A stretch of DNA of 64,000 bases. It comes from CAYZMS01 sp964479625. GTDB lineage: Bacteria; Bacteroidota; Bacteroidia; Chitinophagales; Saprospiraceae. Below, piece after piece: positions 16,616-26,000 of this stretch (its first letter is position 1; the number at the start of each line of letters is the position of its first letter). The stretch lies in assembly GCA_964479625.1 (NCBI GenBank), contig CAYZMS010000003.1, forward strand, positions 62,001 to 126,000, given 5' to 3'. The notes beneath the pieces were generated by a model. The model searched no databases. It was not told the origin of the DNA and saw only the letters and a list, made by a program, of their open reading frames with translations. The position numbers and the translations under genes are program-made.

Positions 16616-18724
16616 ATGGCTGAATTCCTGAAAAGTCCGATAGAATTTCTCAAGGGCGTTGGGCCGAAACGGGCCGAATTACTGAACAAAGAGTTGAGCA
16701 TTTTTACCTTCGGGGACCTCTTGTTCCATTACCCGCACCGCTATATTGATAAGACCCAATTCCACCGTATTGGGGATCTTACCCCTGAAAGTAAGGAAGT
16801 ACAAATAAAAGGCATTTTGCGGCGTCTGGATTTTGCCGGAGAGGGTCGAAAAAGGCGTTTGGTGGGAACTTTCCGGGATTCAAGCGGAGTGATACAATTG
16901 GTTTGGTTCAGTGCCCTGCATTGGTTAGAGCGCCAACTCGTCGTGGGACAGGAGTATGTGGTTTTTGGGCGGGTAAATGCATTTAAGCAACAACTGAGCA
17001 TTCCTCATCCGGAAATGGAAGCGGTCGGTAATCAGAACGTACAGGAAGCAGCTACCTTTGCACCGGTATATCCCAGCACCGAAAAGCTGAATACCAAAGG
17101 GTTGGATGCCAAGGCTCGGCGACGTATAAGTCGAACACTGCTGGAGCAATTGCCGGTGGAGGCAGTGCCCGAAAACCTTCCGGATTATATTCGGGAAAAA
17201 CTGGGCTCCCCTACCCGGTACGAAGCCATTCAGGCCATTCACTTTCCCCGCAATTCAGCCGAGCTGGAAGCTGCCAGCAATCGACTGAAATTCGAGGAAT
17301 TATTCTTCCTGCAGCTTCGACTACTTCAAATTCGGAACGGACGTAGTAATAAGTTCAAAGGGCAGGTTTTCGATCAGGTCGGGGCCTATTTCAATCAGTT
17401 TTACAAGGATGTTCTGCCTTTCGAATTAACCAATGCCCAAAAGAGGGTAATAAAAGAAATTCGGCAAGATCTCCGGGGTGGTATCCAAATGAACCGATTG
17501 CTACAGGGAGACGTGGGAAGCGGCAAAACAGTTGTGGGATTAATGTGTATGCTCATTGCCCTGGATAATGGTTTTCAGGCCTGTATGATGGCCCCCACAG
17601 AGATCTTAGCTCAGCAGCACTACGTTTCTATTGCTGCATACCTTCGGGATATGGATATCGAAGTGGGTTTCTTAAGTGGTAGTGTAAAAGGCAAGGCCCG
17701 CCGGGAAGTATTGGAAGGGCTGGAAACGGGGCGGGTACAGATCATCATCGGTACTCACGCCCTATTGGAGGATCCGGTTCTGTTCAACAATCTCGGATTG
17801 GCGATTACCGATGAACAGCACCGTTTCGGAGTGGCTCAACGGGCAAAGCTTTGGAAAAAAGGGAGAGGCTTGCCCCCTCACATTTTGGTCATGACCGCAA
17901 CCCCTATCCCCAGAACCCTCGCCATGACACTCTACGGGGATCTTGACCTGTCGGTAATCGATGAGTTGCCCCCCGGCCGAAAGGAGATCAAGACCCTGCA
18001 CCGCACCGAGAACCATCGCATGCGGGTGATCGGCTTTATGCGGGAACAAATCGCTTTAGGCCGCCAGGTCTATGTGGTCTTTCCATTGATCGAAGAATCA
18101 GAAAAACTGGACCTCCAAAACCTGGAAGAAGGTTACGAGGCCATGAAACGGGAGTTCCATGAACCGGAGTACCAGATCAGTATTGTGCACGGTCGAATGA
18201 AAGCTGCAGATAAAGATTACGAAATGCAGCGGTTCGTCAATGGTCAAAGCCACATCATGGTGGCAACAACGGTGATCGAAGTGGGTGTTAATGTACCCAA
18301 TGCTTCGGTTATGGTGATCGAGAATACAGAGCGATTTGGGCTATCGCAGTTGCATCAGTTGCGAGGCAGGGTTGGACGAGGAGCAGAGCAATCTTATTGC
18401 ATCCTTATGTCCAGCTTTAAACTAAGCCGGGAAAGCCGGGAGCGTATTCAAACCATGGTACGTACCAATAACGGCTTCGAGATCGCTGAAGCAGACCTCA
18501 AGCTGCGCGGTCCGGGCAATATGGAGGGCACTCAGCAAAGCGGAATATTGAACTTTCGCCTTGCTGACCTAGCCAGGGACGGGCATATCCTTCGGACGGC
18601 AAGGGAAATCGCCGCACGAATGCTTGATAATGACCCCGGGCTGGACAAACCTATTCACCTGCCTGTCCGGCACTATTTACGAGAGTATAAAAAGGCCATT
18701 AAAGCCTGGAGTAGGATCAGCTAA
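16616..18724 (+). CDS. recG: ATP-dependent DNA helicase RecG
   Basis: RecG remodels stalled replication forks and Holliday junctions. The 702-residue protein has the N-terminal wedge/OB domain (GVGPKRAELLNKELS, FGDLLFHYPHRYIDKT), the Walker A motif GDVGSGKT (residues 298-305), the DEQH box (DEQHRFGV), MTATPIPRTLAM, TTVIEVGVNVPNA and QLRGRVGRG. The C-terminal RecG signature LKLRGPGNMEGTQQSGI is present. Length matches the Bacteroidota form. It starts at an ATG without a Shine-Dalgarno sequence and has no close partner; the 158-base upstream gap contains no exact promoter match. Confidence 0.97.
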   Translation: MAEFLKSPIEFLKGVGPKRAELLNKELSIFTFGDLLFHYPHRYIDKTQFHRIGDLTPESKEVQIKGILRRLDFAGEGRKRRLVGTFRDSSGVIQLVWFSALHWLERQLVVGQEYVVFGRVNAFKQQLSIPHPEMEAVGNQNVQEAATFAPVYPSTEKLNTKGLDAKARRRISRTLLEQLPVEAVPENLPDYIREKLGSPTRYEAIQAIHFPRNSAELEAASNRLKFEELFFLQLRLLQIRNGRSNKFKGQVFDQVGAYFNQFYKDVLPFELTNAQKRVIKEIRQDLRGGIQMNRLLQGDVGSGKTVVGLMCMLIALDNGFQACMMAPTEILAQQHYVSIAAYLRDMDIEVGFLSGSVKGKARREVLEGLETGRVQIIIGTHALLEDPVLFNNLGLAITDEQHRFGVAQRAKLWKKGRGLPPHILVMTATPIPRTLAMTLYGDLDLSVIDELPPGRKEIKTLHRTENHRMRVIGFMREQIALGRQVYVVFPLIEESEKLDLQNLEEGYEAMKREFHEPEYQISIVHGRMKAADKDYEMQRFVNGQSHIMVATTVIEVGVNVPNASVMVIENTERFGLSQLHQLRGRVGRGAEQSYCILMSSFKLSRESRERIQTMVRTNNGFEIAEADLKLRGPGNMEGTQQSGILNFRLADLARDGHILRTAREIAARMLDNDPGLDKPIHLPVRHYLREYKKAIKAWSRIS

Positions 18725-18889
18725 CCCTCAAGCGTGAACTGATGGGCCAGTGCACTATAGGGCAGTTGTCCCAAAAAAAAGTTGAAAGTTTTCAAACCCT
18801 TAGTATCCAGGCTTTATAGGATCACAGATTTCCTAACTAAAGGGCGTTAAGCTGATCTCGACAATAACACCCTTCACTTATGTTTCCGG

Positions 18890-19529
18890 TTACATAGATT
18901 GGATATTTCCACTGCCAGCGATACTGGTAGAAATGGAGGGCTTCCCTCTATAGTAAACATTTCCGGAGCCCGCAATGGATACATTCAGTGAACTATTGGC
19001 CTCCAGGTGGGCATCACCGCTACCGGCGATATTGACCTTTGCTTCATCTACCTTCAAATCTCGGACATCCACATTACCGGAACCTGCAATACTGATCTTA
19101 AGGTAGTCCGAGGAACCGGCCATGCTGAGATCCAGGCGATCCAGATCGTTAAAGGCGTCTTGAACTTCTATGTCGCCCGAACCAGCTATAGCTAATGCTT
19201 TCAGGTCGGAAGACCGTAATGTACACTGTCACCTTTTGGTAGTTCTTGGCATCTCGGTAGGTATCAATGCTCCATTCACCACCATCTACTTCAAGATCCA
19301 GGTCGTCGATGATGTTTTGCTGAGCTTCGATCTCCACTTTTTGCTGATCCCCTTTTGTAACGAAAACTTTACCAGAAAGCGCTAAGCCGATGGCATTGAT
19401 CTCCTCTAATTGTAATTCTTGTTTGACAAGAGGGCCCTCCCCATAGATTTTACCCCCTTTTTGGGCGTTAAGGCAAGCTGTACAGGTAAATAAAAGAACG
19501 ATTGGTAAACTGGCATTGATCCATTTCAT
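18890..19529 (-). pseudogene. Head GIN (DUF2807) secreted protein, broken by a one-base frameshift
   Basis: Two adjacent frames together make one head-GIN (DUF2807) protein. The first (19529 down to 19149) has a signal peptide (ending CLNAQ), the VKQELQLEEINAIGLALSGKVFVTKG start of the domain, and reads correctly to VTVYITV. It then goes out of frame. The frame shifted by one base continues SDLKALAIAGSGDIEVQD and joins the second ORF (19123 down to 18890), which has repeated IAGSGD/N turns of a right-handed beta-helix and stops at 18890. The lesion is at 19210-19213, where minus-strand GTCTTCC would read in frame as GTCTCC. The total span of 640 bases, 3n+1, fits a single inserted base. It may be a real pseudogene or a sequencing error. 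Confidence 0.8.
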
Positions 19530-19566
19530 GTTTTAAGTATTTTTTGGTAAAGACGATTTTTTAATT

Positions 19567-19678
19567 TAGGGGTTGCATGTAGCCTTTAGGGAGGTGCGAT
19601 GTCTTTCACCTATCCCCCCCTAGGCTTTAATACTCCTCATTCTAAAGGTTAGATGCGGTTTTAGGGGCGCAACCCCTA
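19567..19678. repeat. 10-bp inverted repeat flanking 92 bp in a divergent intergenic region
   Basis: TAGGGGTTGC (19567-19576) has its exact reverse complement GCAACCCCTA at 19669-19678. The right arm also forms a local hairpin (TAGGGG 662-667 with CCCCTA 673-678, counting from 19000). The pair sits between the starts of the divergent DUF2807 and HGSNAT-like genes. It could be paired operator half-sites, a long-range stem in the leader, or chance. Confidence 0.4.
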
Positions 19679-19699
19679 GTGAATGTTAACAAATCGTGT

Positions 19700-20989
19700 A
19701 TGAAACAGCGCTTGCGTTCTCTCGATGTTTTCCGAGGAATAACCATCGCCGGTATGATCCTGGTAAATAACCCGGGCTCCTGGTCACATATTTATCCGCC
19801 TCTTCAGCATGCAACGTGGAATGGTGTCACTCCCACAGACTGGATCTTTCCTTTCTTTTTATTTATTGTTGGAGTGGCCATCGCACTTGCACTAGGCAAG
19901 CGAAAAGAAGAGGGGGTGTCTTTTACTGTATTATATCAAAAGATCGCTTATCGGTCAGTAGTAATTTTTGTGTTTGGGTTTTTGCTTGGTCTTTTTCCCG
20001 ATTTTAATTTTGAAGGACCCCAATGGTTAGCCTTTATTCATTATCTGCTGCTTGGTGTGACCCTTCTAGCAATGTTTTTTCGAGAGACCGTAGAGCCCGA
20101 AAATCAATGGTACCGGACATTAAGTTGGGTAGCACTGGTATGCGGTCTGGGGCTGGTGGTTATTGGCATTACCGGACACTATAATCTTTCCCATAAACGT
20201 ATTCCAGGGGTGTTGCAGCGTATTGCACTGGTATATGCCCTTTGCTCCATCCTGTTCCTTCATTTTTCCATTCGAACACAGGTGTGGATAGGAGTGGGTA
20301 TTCTATTTGCATATTGGGGGGTACAAACCTTGCTACCCGTCCCCGGAGGAAGCGTATCGGTCCTCGAACCCGGCCTTGATTTTGGTTCCTGGCTCGATCG
20401 CCTGGTATTTACAGAAAACCATATGTGGCGACAAAGCAAAACCTGGGATCCCGAAGGTCTGTTCAGTACCCTACCGGCTGTGGTGACAGGCCTCTCTGGA
20501 GTAGTCTGTGGACATTGGTTGCGGCAGCAGCGAAGTGAGCAGGAAAAATTGAACGGGATATTTGCAGTAGGGGTGTTGTTATTGGGGCTGGGCTTGATCT
20601 GGGCGGTTTATTTTCCCCTCAATAAATCCTTGTGGTCCAGTTCTTATGTGTTGTATACCAGTGGGGTCGCCCTGCTGTTTTTTGGGTTGGTGTTCTGGTT
20701 GGTCGATCTAAAGGGTTCGACCTGGTGGATCAAGCCTTTTGAGGTTTATGGGGCTAACGCCCTGTTCGCCTACCTGCTCTCTGGTATGATCACCTTGTTC
20801 AACTACAAAATCCATTGGACCACGGCCTCCGGGGAAACCATGAGCCTGCATACCTGGATATACCAGACTTTTTTTACCTTCTGGTTAGGCGATAAAAATG
20901 CCTCTTTAGGCTTTGCCGTATGGAATGTCCTGGTAGTGTTGGGTTTTTGCTGGGTGTTATATCGAAAAAAGATCCTTATAAAGGTTTAA
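19700..20989 (+). CDS. HGSNAT/YeiB-like multipass acyltransferase (DUF5009 family)
   Basis: The 429-residue membrane protein starts with the family signature RLRSLDVFRGITIAGMILVNNPGSW and DWIFPFFLFIVGVAIALAL, as in heparan-alpha-glucosaminide N-acetyltransferase and bacterial DUF5009/DUF1624 proteins. About ten hydrophobic segments follow, with HKRIPGVLQRIALVYALCSILF in the middle. Relatives transfer acetyl groups across the membrane to sugars; the bacterial substrate is unknown. ATG 19700 is preferred over GTG 19679, because GTG abuts a hairpin and the family signature begins right after the ATG. Its TAA overlaps the TAA of the convergent VOC gene inside the palindrome GGTTTAAACC. Confidence 0.8.
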   Translation: MKQRLRSLDVFRGITIAGMILVNNPGSWSHIYPPLQHATWNGVTPTDWIFPFFLFIVGVAIALALGKRKEEGVSFTVLYQKIAYRSVVIFVFGFLLGLFPDFNFEGPQWLAFIHYLLLGVTLLAMFFRETVEPENQWYRTLSWVALVCGLGLVVIGITGHYNLSHKRIPGVLQRIALVYALCSILFLHFSIRTQVWIGVGILFAYWGVQTLLPVPGGSVSVLEPGLDFGSWLDRLVFTENHMWRQSKTWDPEGLFSTLPAVVTGLSGVVCGHWLRQQRSEQEKLNGIFAVGVLLLGLGLIWAVYFPLNKSLWSSSYVLYTSGVALLFFGLVFWLVDLKGSTWWIKPFEVYGANALFAYLLSGMITLFNYKIHWTTASGETMSLHTWIYQTFFTFWLGDKNASLGFAVWNVLVVLGFCWVLYRKKILIKV

Positions 20990-21399
20990 ACCGCAAAGAT
21001 CTGATCAAAATTTCGAAAGGCTTTAAACTCCAAAGCATTCCCACTGGGGTCTTTAAAGAACATGGTGGCCTGCTCGCTGACCTCTCCTTTAAAGCGCAGG
21101 TAGGGTTCGATAATGAATTCCATGCCGTGTTGGTGAAGTTTGGCCGCGAGTTCTTCCCATGCTTCCATTTCAAGTATGGCACCGAAATGTTTAACGGGTA
21201 CACTTTTTCCGTCAACCGCATTGGCGGGAGCTTCCTCCTGATGGTTGTCAACCAGATGAGCAGTGATCTGGTTACCCCAGAAATTAAAATCGATCCAGCG
21301 ATCGGAAGTGCGACCTACGCTGCAGCCCAGCAGCTCCTCATAAAATTTACGTGTTTCTAGCAGGTCACGAACGGGAAAGGCCAGGTGGAATGGAGACAT
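20986..21399 (-). CDS. VOC (glyoxalase/bleomycin-resistance fold) protein
   Basis: The 137-residue protein has the paired beta-alpha-beta-beta-beta modules of the vicinal oxygen chelate fold. It begins FHLAFPVRDLLETRKFYEELLGC and ends FFKDPSGNALEFKAF, where His4-5 and the final Glu occupy the usual metal-ligand positions. The middle part with GAILEMEAWEELAAKLHQHGMEFIIEPYLRFKGE resembles extradiol-dioxygenase-like members. The substrate is unknown. It is convergent with the acyltransferase gene, the two stops overlapping by three bases. Confidence 0.85.
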   Translation of the reverse strand: MSPFHLAFPVRDLLETRKFYEELLGCSVGRTSDRWIDFNFWGNQITAHLVDNHQEEAPANAVDGKSVPVKHFGAILEMEAWEELAAKLHQHGMEFIIEPYLRFKGEVSEQATMFFKDPSGNALEFKAFRNFDQIFAV

Positions 21400-21471
21400 A
21401 TTAGCAAATTTTTTATGATCAATTTCAAGGCGTTCACCATTAAAAACCCCAATTATTCAAAACTCAATCTA

Positions 21472-21999
21472 TTACCAGCCCACGTATTTTGGTGGATCCA
21501 CACCTTCCAGGCGCAAGTAAATAATCGCTTGCGCCCGATGATGGGTAATGTGGTCAGTCATGAGAAAAAGAACTCTGCGGCGAGTCATGGGACCTGCAAA
21601 AAACTCGACTTCCTCATTAAGGGTTTCCGGCTGTAATTGCTCCAGGGCGGCTCGGGCATTGCCAAAAACAACTTTTAAAATATCCAGTACCTCTGTCTTG
21701 GTATAGATGTCGACTATTTCTCCGCGCAAATCCTGTTCGGGACGTTCAGCACCAAGATAGGTACTGGAAAGCCAGGCTATGTTATTCGAAAGATGGACAA
21801 GTTGGCGGCGAAAGGTCATTTGATCTTCTGTTGGTTTAAAATCATAACTGCTTTCGGGCATTAATTCAGCTACCTGGAGAGTATATGCTTCTGCGTTCTC
21901 CCATTTTTTCATATAGTCGGAAAGAAAGTCGGGCGTTTCCTGGCCAGAGGACCAAAGGGCACAACAACAGAAAAAAAGTATGGACAGGGAGTACCTCAT
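21472..21999 (-). CDS. Secreted DinB-like protein
   Basis: The 175-residue protein has a signal peptide (MRYSLSILFFCCCALWSSG, cut near residue 20 before QETPDF) and a DinB-type four-helix bundle. The three metal-binding histidines are visible in RRQLVHLSNNIAW and LMTDHITHHRAQAIIYLRLEG. DinB proteins usually act in the cytoplasm as thiol-dependent transferases or are of unknown function; export to the periplasm is a Bacteroidota variation. ATG 21999 is chosen over the upstream 22050 because it starts the signal peptide. It is followed on the same strand by nothing and preceded by the mscS gene with a 56-base gap. Confidence 0.78.
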   Translation of the reverse strand: MRYSLSILFFCCCALWSSGQETPDFLSDYMKKWENAEAYTLQVAELMPESSYDFKPTEDQMTFRRQLVHLSNNIAWLSSTYLGAERPEQDLRGEIVDIYTKTEVLDILKVVFGNARAALEQLQPETLNEEVEFFAGPMTRRRVLFLMTDHITHHRAQAIIYLRLEGVDPPKYVGW

Positions 22000-22055
22000 G
22001 ATTATGGAAGTTTGACTAAAGGTACGCAGAAGGAAAGAAATGGACTTCATTGAAA

Positions 22056-22910
22056 TTAAACACCGACGATAATATTAGACCCATACTCACCCAGGTTTAA
22101 ACCTTCTCCAAAGCCAAGTTGAACCTTGGTTTTGGCAAAGGCCCTGAGCAGTTCCTGATGTACTTTATAATGAGTGGTCCAATAATCTTCCGTCCTGGTA
22201 TAAGGGTGTACGATCAGAATGACATTATGGCTGTCAAACGATTTTATGCCAATTTCGGGCTCGGGCTTATCCAGGACTTCCGGGAGCTCTAGAAGGGTAG
22301 ACCGAATGATGGCGGCAACCCGGTCAAAGCTTTCCGAATAAAAGATGGGAATTTCCAATTCCAGTCGCAGGTAGCTCCGTTGGGAAAAGTTGGTGATCTT
22401 ATTTGCCATAGAAGCGGCATTGGGAATAATGACCGTTTCATTATTCAGCGTGCATAAAATGGTGTTGAAAATTTGGATTTCAACTACATACCCGCGCACG
22501 CCATCCAATTGTACCAGGTCGCCGATCTTATAAGGGCGGAACATCAATAGCATAACACCGGCCGCAAAATTACTCAGGCTACCTTGTAAGGCCATACCCA
22601 CTGCAAACCCGGCTGCAGCTAAAACAGCCACAAAAGAAGTAGTTTCAATGCCTACGATGCCTGCAACACTAAAAATCAGCAAAATGCGAAGAGCAGTCCC
22701 CGCAACGGAAGCCAGGAACGGCCGGATCTCATCATTCATTCCCCCCCGTTTCATAGCTGCTTCTAACAACTCGGCAAGACGGTGAATGATCCGGAGGCCC
22801 ACTACTAAGACAAGGGCAGAAAGTAGTAATTTGGGAGCAAAAGCAGTGACCATATCGAGCAACTGCTCGGCATAGCTATTGATTTGCTGCATCTGAGATT
22901 GAATTTCCAT
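22056..22910 (-). CDS. Small-conductance mechanosensitive channel (MscS family)
   Basis: The 284-residue protein has three transmembrane segments. The third carries the pore-lining Gly/Ala pattern (SFVAVLAAAGFAVGMALQGSLSNFAAGVMLLMFRP), after which the beta domain GDLVQLDGVRGYVVEIQIFNTILCT and the IPNAASMANKITNFS loop follow. Such channels open under membrane tension and release solutes on osmotic downshock. The size is the minimal E. coli MscS type. It is upstream of the secreted DinB gene, in the same direction. Confidence 0.92.
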   Translation of the reverse strand: MEIQSQMQQINSYAEQLLDMVTAFAPKLLLSALVLVVGLRIIHRLAELLEAAMKRGGMNDEIRPFLASVAGTALRILLIFSVAGIVGIETTSFVAVLAAAGFAVGMALQGSLSNFAAGVMLLMFRPYKIGDLVQLDGVRGYVVEIQIFNTILCTLNNETVIIPNAASMANKITNFSQRSYLRLELEIPIFYSESFDRVAAIIRSTLLELPEVLDKPEPEIGIKSFDSHNVILIVHPYTRTEDYWTTHYKVHQELLRAFAKTKVQLGFGEGLNLGEYGSNIIVGV

Positions 22911-23059
22911 ATTCGAATGTAGTTAGCCAGTTAATGCGAGGGGCCCGTTTGTGAGATTAGCAGAAGTACTTAATCTCGGCTTTCTAAAGTTATTGACCCG
23001 TTTTTTTAGCGAGTTTGGAAGCCTGGAATTTGCATAAAAATACCTTAAGTTAATGGAAT

Positions 23060-26000
23060 TCAATCTTGCGAAGCAATATTTTCATCAGTCGTTTCTACTT
23101 CTAGAACCCCTGCACGAAGGGGGAAATGGATGAATGTCCTGATCTGCGTCTTTGGGAAAACCTGTTGAAGCCCTTGTTTGACCATCCAGCACCAGCTTCC
23201 CAGTTCCCGGGCTTTCGCTTTAGTGTTGGAGCCACCATAGCCCGATTGCTGGATGATGATGAGCCGGTCTTCACTTTTTAAGACCAGGTCAAGCATAGTG
23301 GAAAACCGTCGTTGATCCCGTTCAAAAAATAGAGGGTATTTTCGCATTTCCTGAAAGCCGCTGAAATGAGAGGATTGCCATTGTCCCCATTGCTCCAGTC
23401 GATCCAGGATGACGGTTGGGTTGAGTACTCCCTCCAGTTCGAATTTCTTTAAGGCATTTTCGACAATTTTACCCTTAACCGGTGCGGGATAATCTGCTTG
23501 CAAAGCAGTAATCATTGCTTTTAGGGCTTTTCCCAGGATGTACTCTTCCGCCTGGAGGAGCTCTATCGGGAGTGGACCGGCGTAGGTCTCTTCCGGGCCC
23601 ACTTGGCAGGAAAAGGAATCTGACCAGTCTTCTTTTCGCAGGTCTATATAATGGTTAGGATGATCCTCGCTGCCGGAACGAGGCAGCAAAAACTCTATTT
23701 TTCCGGCTTGTGGGGTGCGTTCGGGAATATCAGTTGAGTAAGTAAACAACTTACTTTGTACGGGGGGCCAGTATCCTTTCCATTCGAAGGGGCTTTCCGG
23801 GGTATTAACATCAAGGGTAGGAGTATCTTCCTCACCCTGGTGCCAGGCTCGGTTCAACCAGCGGGTTGGTTCAGCCGCAGCCGGAAGAATCAAATAATCC
23901 CTGGCCCGGGTAATGCCCACGTACAAAAGGCGATTTTCTTCTTCCAGGGCCTTTTTCTGGTGCTTTCCATTTATGGGATCCTCCCGCAGCCGCCGTTCGA
24001 TAGGAGTGTTTTTCTCCTGTTTGTAGTAGGGGTTGACCCAGTAGCGCAGTAATCGGTTCCCCAGGACATCATTGAGGTCCACTTTTTCCGATTTGGAAAC
24101 GATATCCGTTCCCCAAAGGTTGACCCGGAGTTTGGTTTCGAGTTTATGGCAAATGACCACAGGCCATTCCAGCCCTTTGCTTTTGTGATAGGTGAGAACA
24201 TTTACCGCATCTGGTGAAATGCCGGCGGATTGCGGGTCCCCTTCAGTCCTGGCTTTTGTATCCAGCCACAAAAGAAAGCCGCCAAGAGAGGCTGCAGAAT
24301 ACATACGGTTACAGGCTTCTTCGTACTGGGTGGCCATTAAGCGCAATTGATCAACATTACCCAGACGTATGTCGGGGTTTCCAAAGCTGGCAATGATGCG
24401 TCTAAGGTCAAGTTCGTCCAGGATCAGATCGAGTATCTCTGCACCGGAGAGCTCTGCCGTTTGCGGGCGTAGGTCATCCAATTTAGAGGACAAGGAAAAT
24501 TGAGGACCCCAGACTTTCCAAAGTTGTTCTTCGTGTAATTGTAGAAATAGCAGGCGGTCTTCTAAAATTTCAGCCAGGGGCATACCCTGTCCCAGCAGTA
24601 AGAGTTCGGCCACGGCTAAGGAATCCTCATTGGTAAGTAAATACCGCAAAGCCGCTAGGATCAGACGGGCTTCTGGGCTTTGCAAAAGGCCATTCCGGGC
24701 GATGGCAGCTTTCAACCCTGCCCGGTGGAGGGCTTCGGCCATATCCTGGCAATTCTTATTCGAACGACAAAGGATCGCTATATCTCCGGGCTGCGCAGGG
24801 CGCCAATCTTTTTCATCTTTAGGGTTTATAAAGGGAGGGTTTTCTAACCAATCGGCCAGGCTGTCAGCGAGGCATTGTTCAAACCACGGTTTTGCTGGTT
24901 GTCGTTTGCGTTGGCCATCATCCGGCTGGTACTCGAATTGCCAAAAAAATAGAGGGTCCTCGGCCTCAATGGGCTCTGGGAGCTTATTGCTACTTTCTGG
25001 CCCTACCTCCTTCCTTCGCTTTGGCAGTAGTGCTATTTGTTCTTCGGGTAATTGGTCGAAAGCCTTGGAGAAAAGCGCATTGGAAATATAAACCAGGTCT
25101 TCGCGTGATCGCCAGGAATGACGCTGGATATTCTCCGGTTGAATACCTCCGGTTTCCTGAATGATTGCCTGCATCAATTCCGGAGCTGCGCCACGGAATC
25201 CATAAATGGATTGCTTGGGGTCCCCTACCCATACGGAATGGCTTGCAAGTCGGGATAATTTCAAGAATAATTGGAGCTGAATGGGACTGGTATCCTGGAA
25301 TTCATCTACCATGAGCAGGTCCAATTCATCTTCCAGAACGGCCTTTACCTGGGGGTGATCCAGCAGGCGGTTTACCTGAACCTCCATATCGGTGTAATCA
25401 ATTAAGCCCCGTTGCTTTTTATATTCCTGGAATTCTCCCATAGCAAGGGCAGCCAGGTCAAAAATCTTTTCCATAAATCCCTTGATATCATCGTGGAAAT
25501 CAGGGTGCTCGTCATGACGATTGGCGAAGGCTTGCAAGTCTTCAATGAGATCGCGACTTTTAGCTCCGATCGGCAGTTTACCGATCCTGGCCCAGTCTGC
25601 CCAGATCAACTTACCTTTTTGTTGAAGCTTTTGGAGTTGCTCTTTCAAGTTGCGGAGAGCCTCTTTTGTGGCTTTTGTGCTATCCGCTTCATTTTGTTCT
25701 ATTGCATGGATCGCTTCCTGTAAAGCATTTCCGAGCTGCTGATTGTACCATGAAGGAGGGTGATCTCCTCGCTTTGCCAGAAATGGAGCAAAAGATTGAA
25801 AGGAATAAGCTTTGCTTTCCTCCAGTACTTTTCGATCAAAAGCATTGGCACGCGCGATCTCCGTGATCTTTCGAACCTCCGAGCGCCAATCGAAATAATC
25901 ATCTTTATCCAGGCTAAGACGGGCACAAAGTTCATCCATTTGCTTCACCCGTTCCTCCGTGAGGATGGTCGAAAGGGATTGATTAAATAAAATTTGTTGG

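Noticed and set aside
18890..19195. A separate small plus-strand protein over the head-GIN gene
   Set aside because: The plus-strand frame at 19007-19195 is the shadow of the repetitive IAGSGD coding sequence on the minus strand; codon pattern and homology favour the minus strand.
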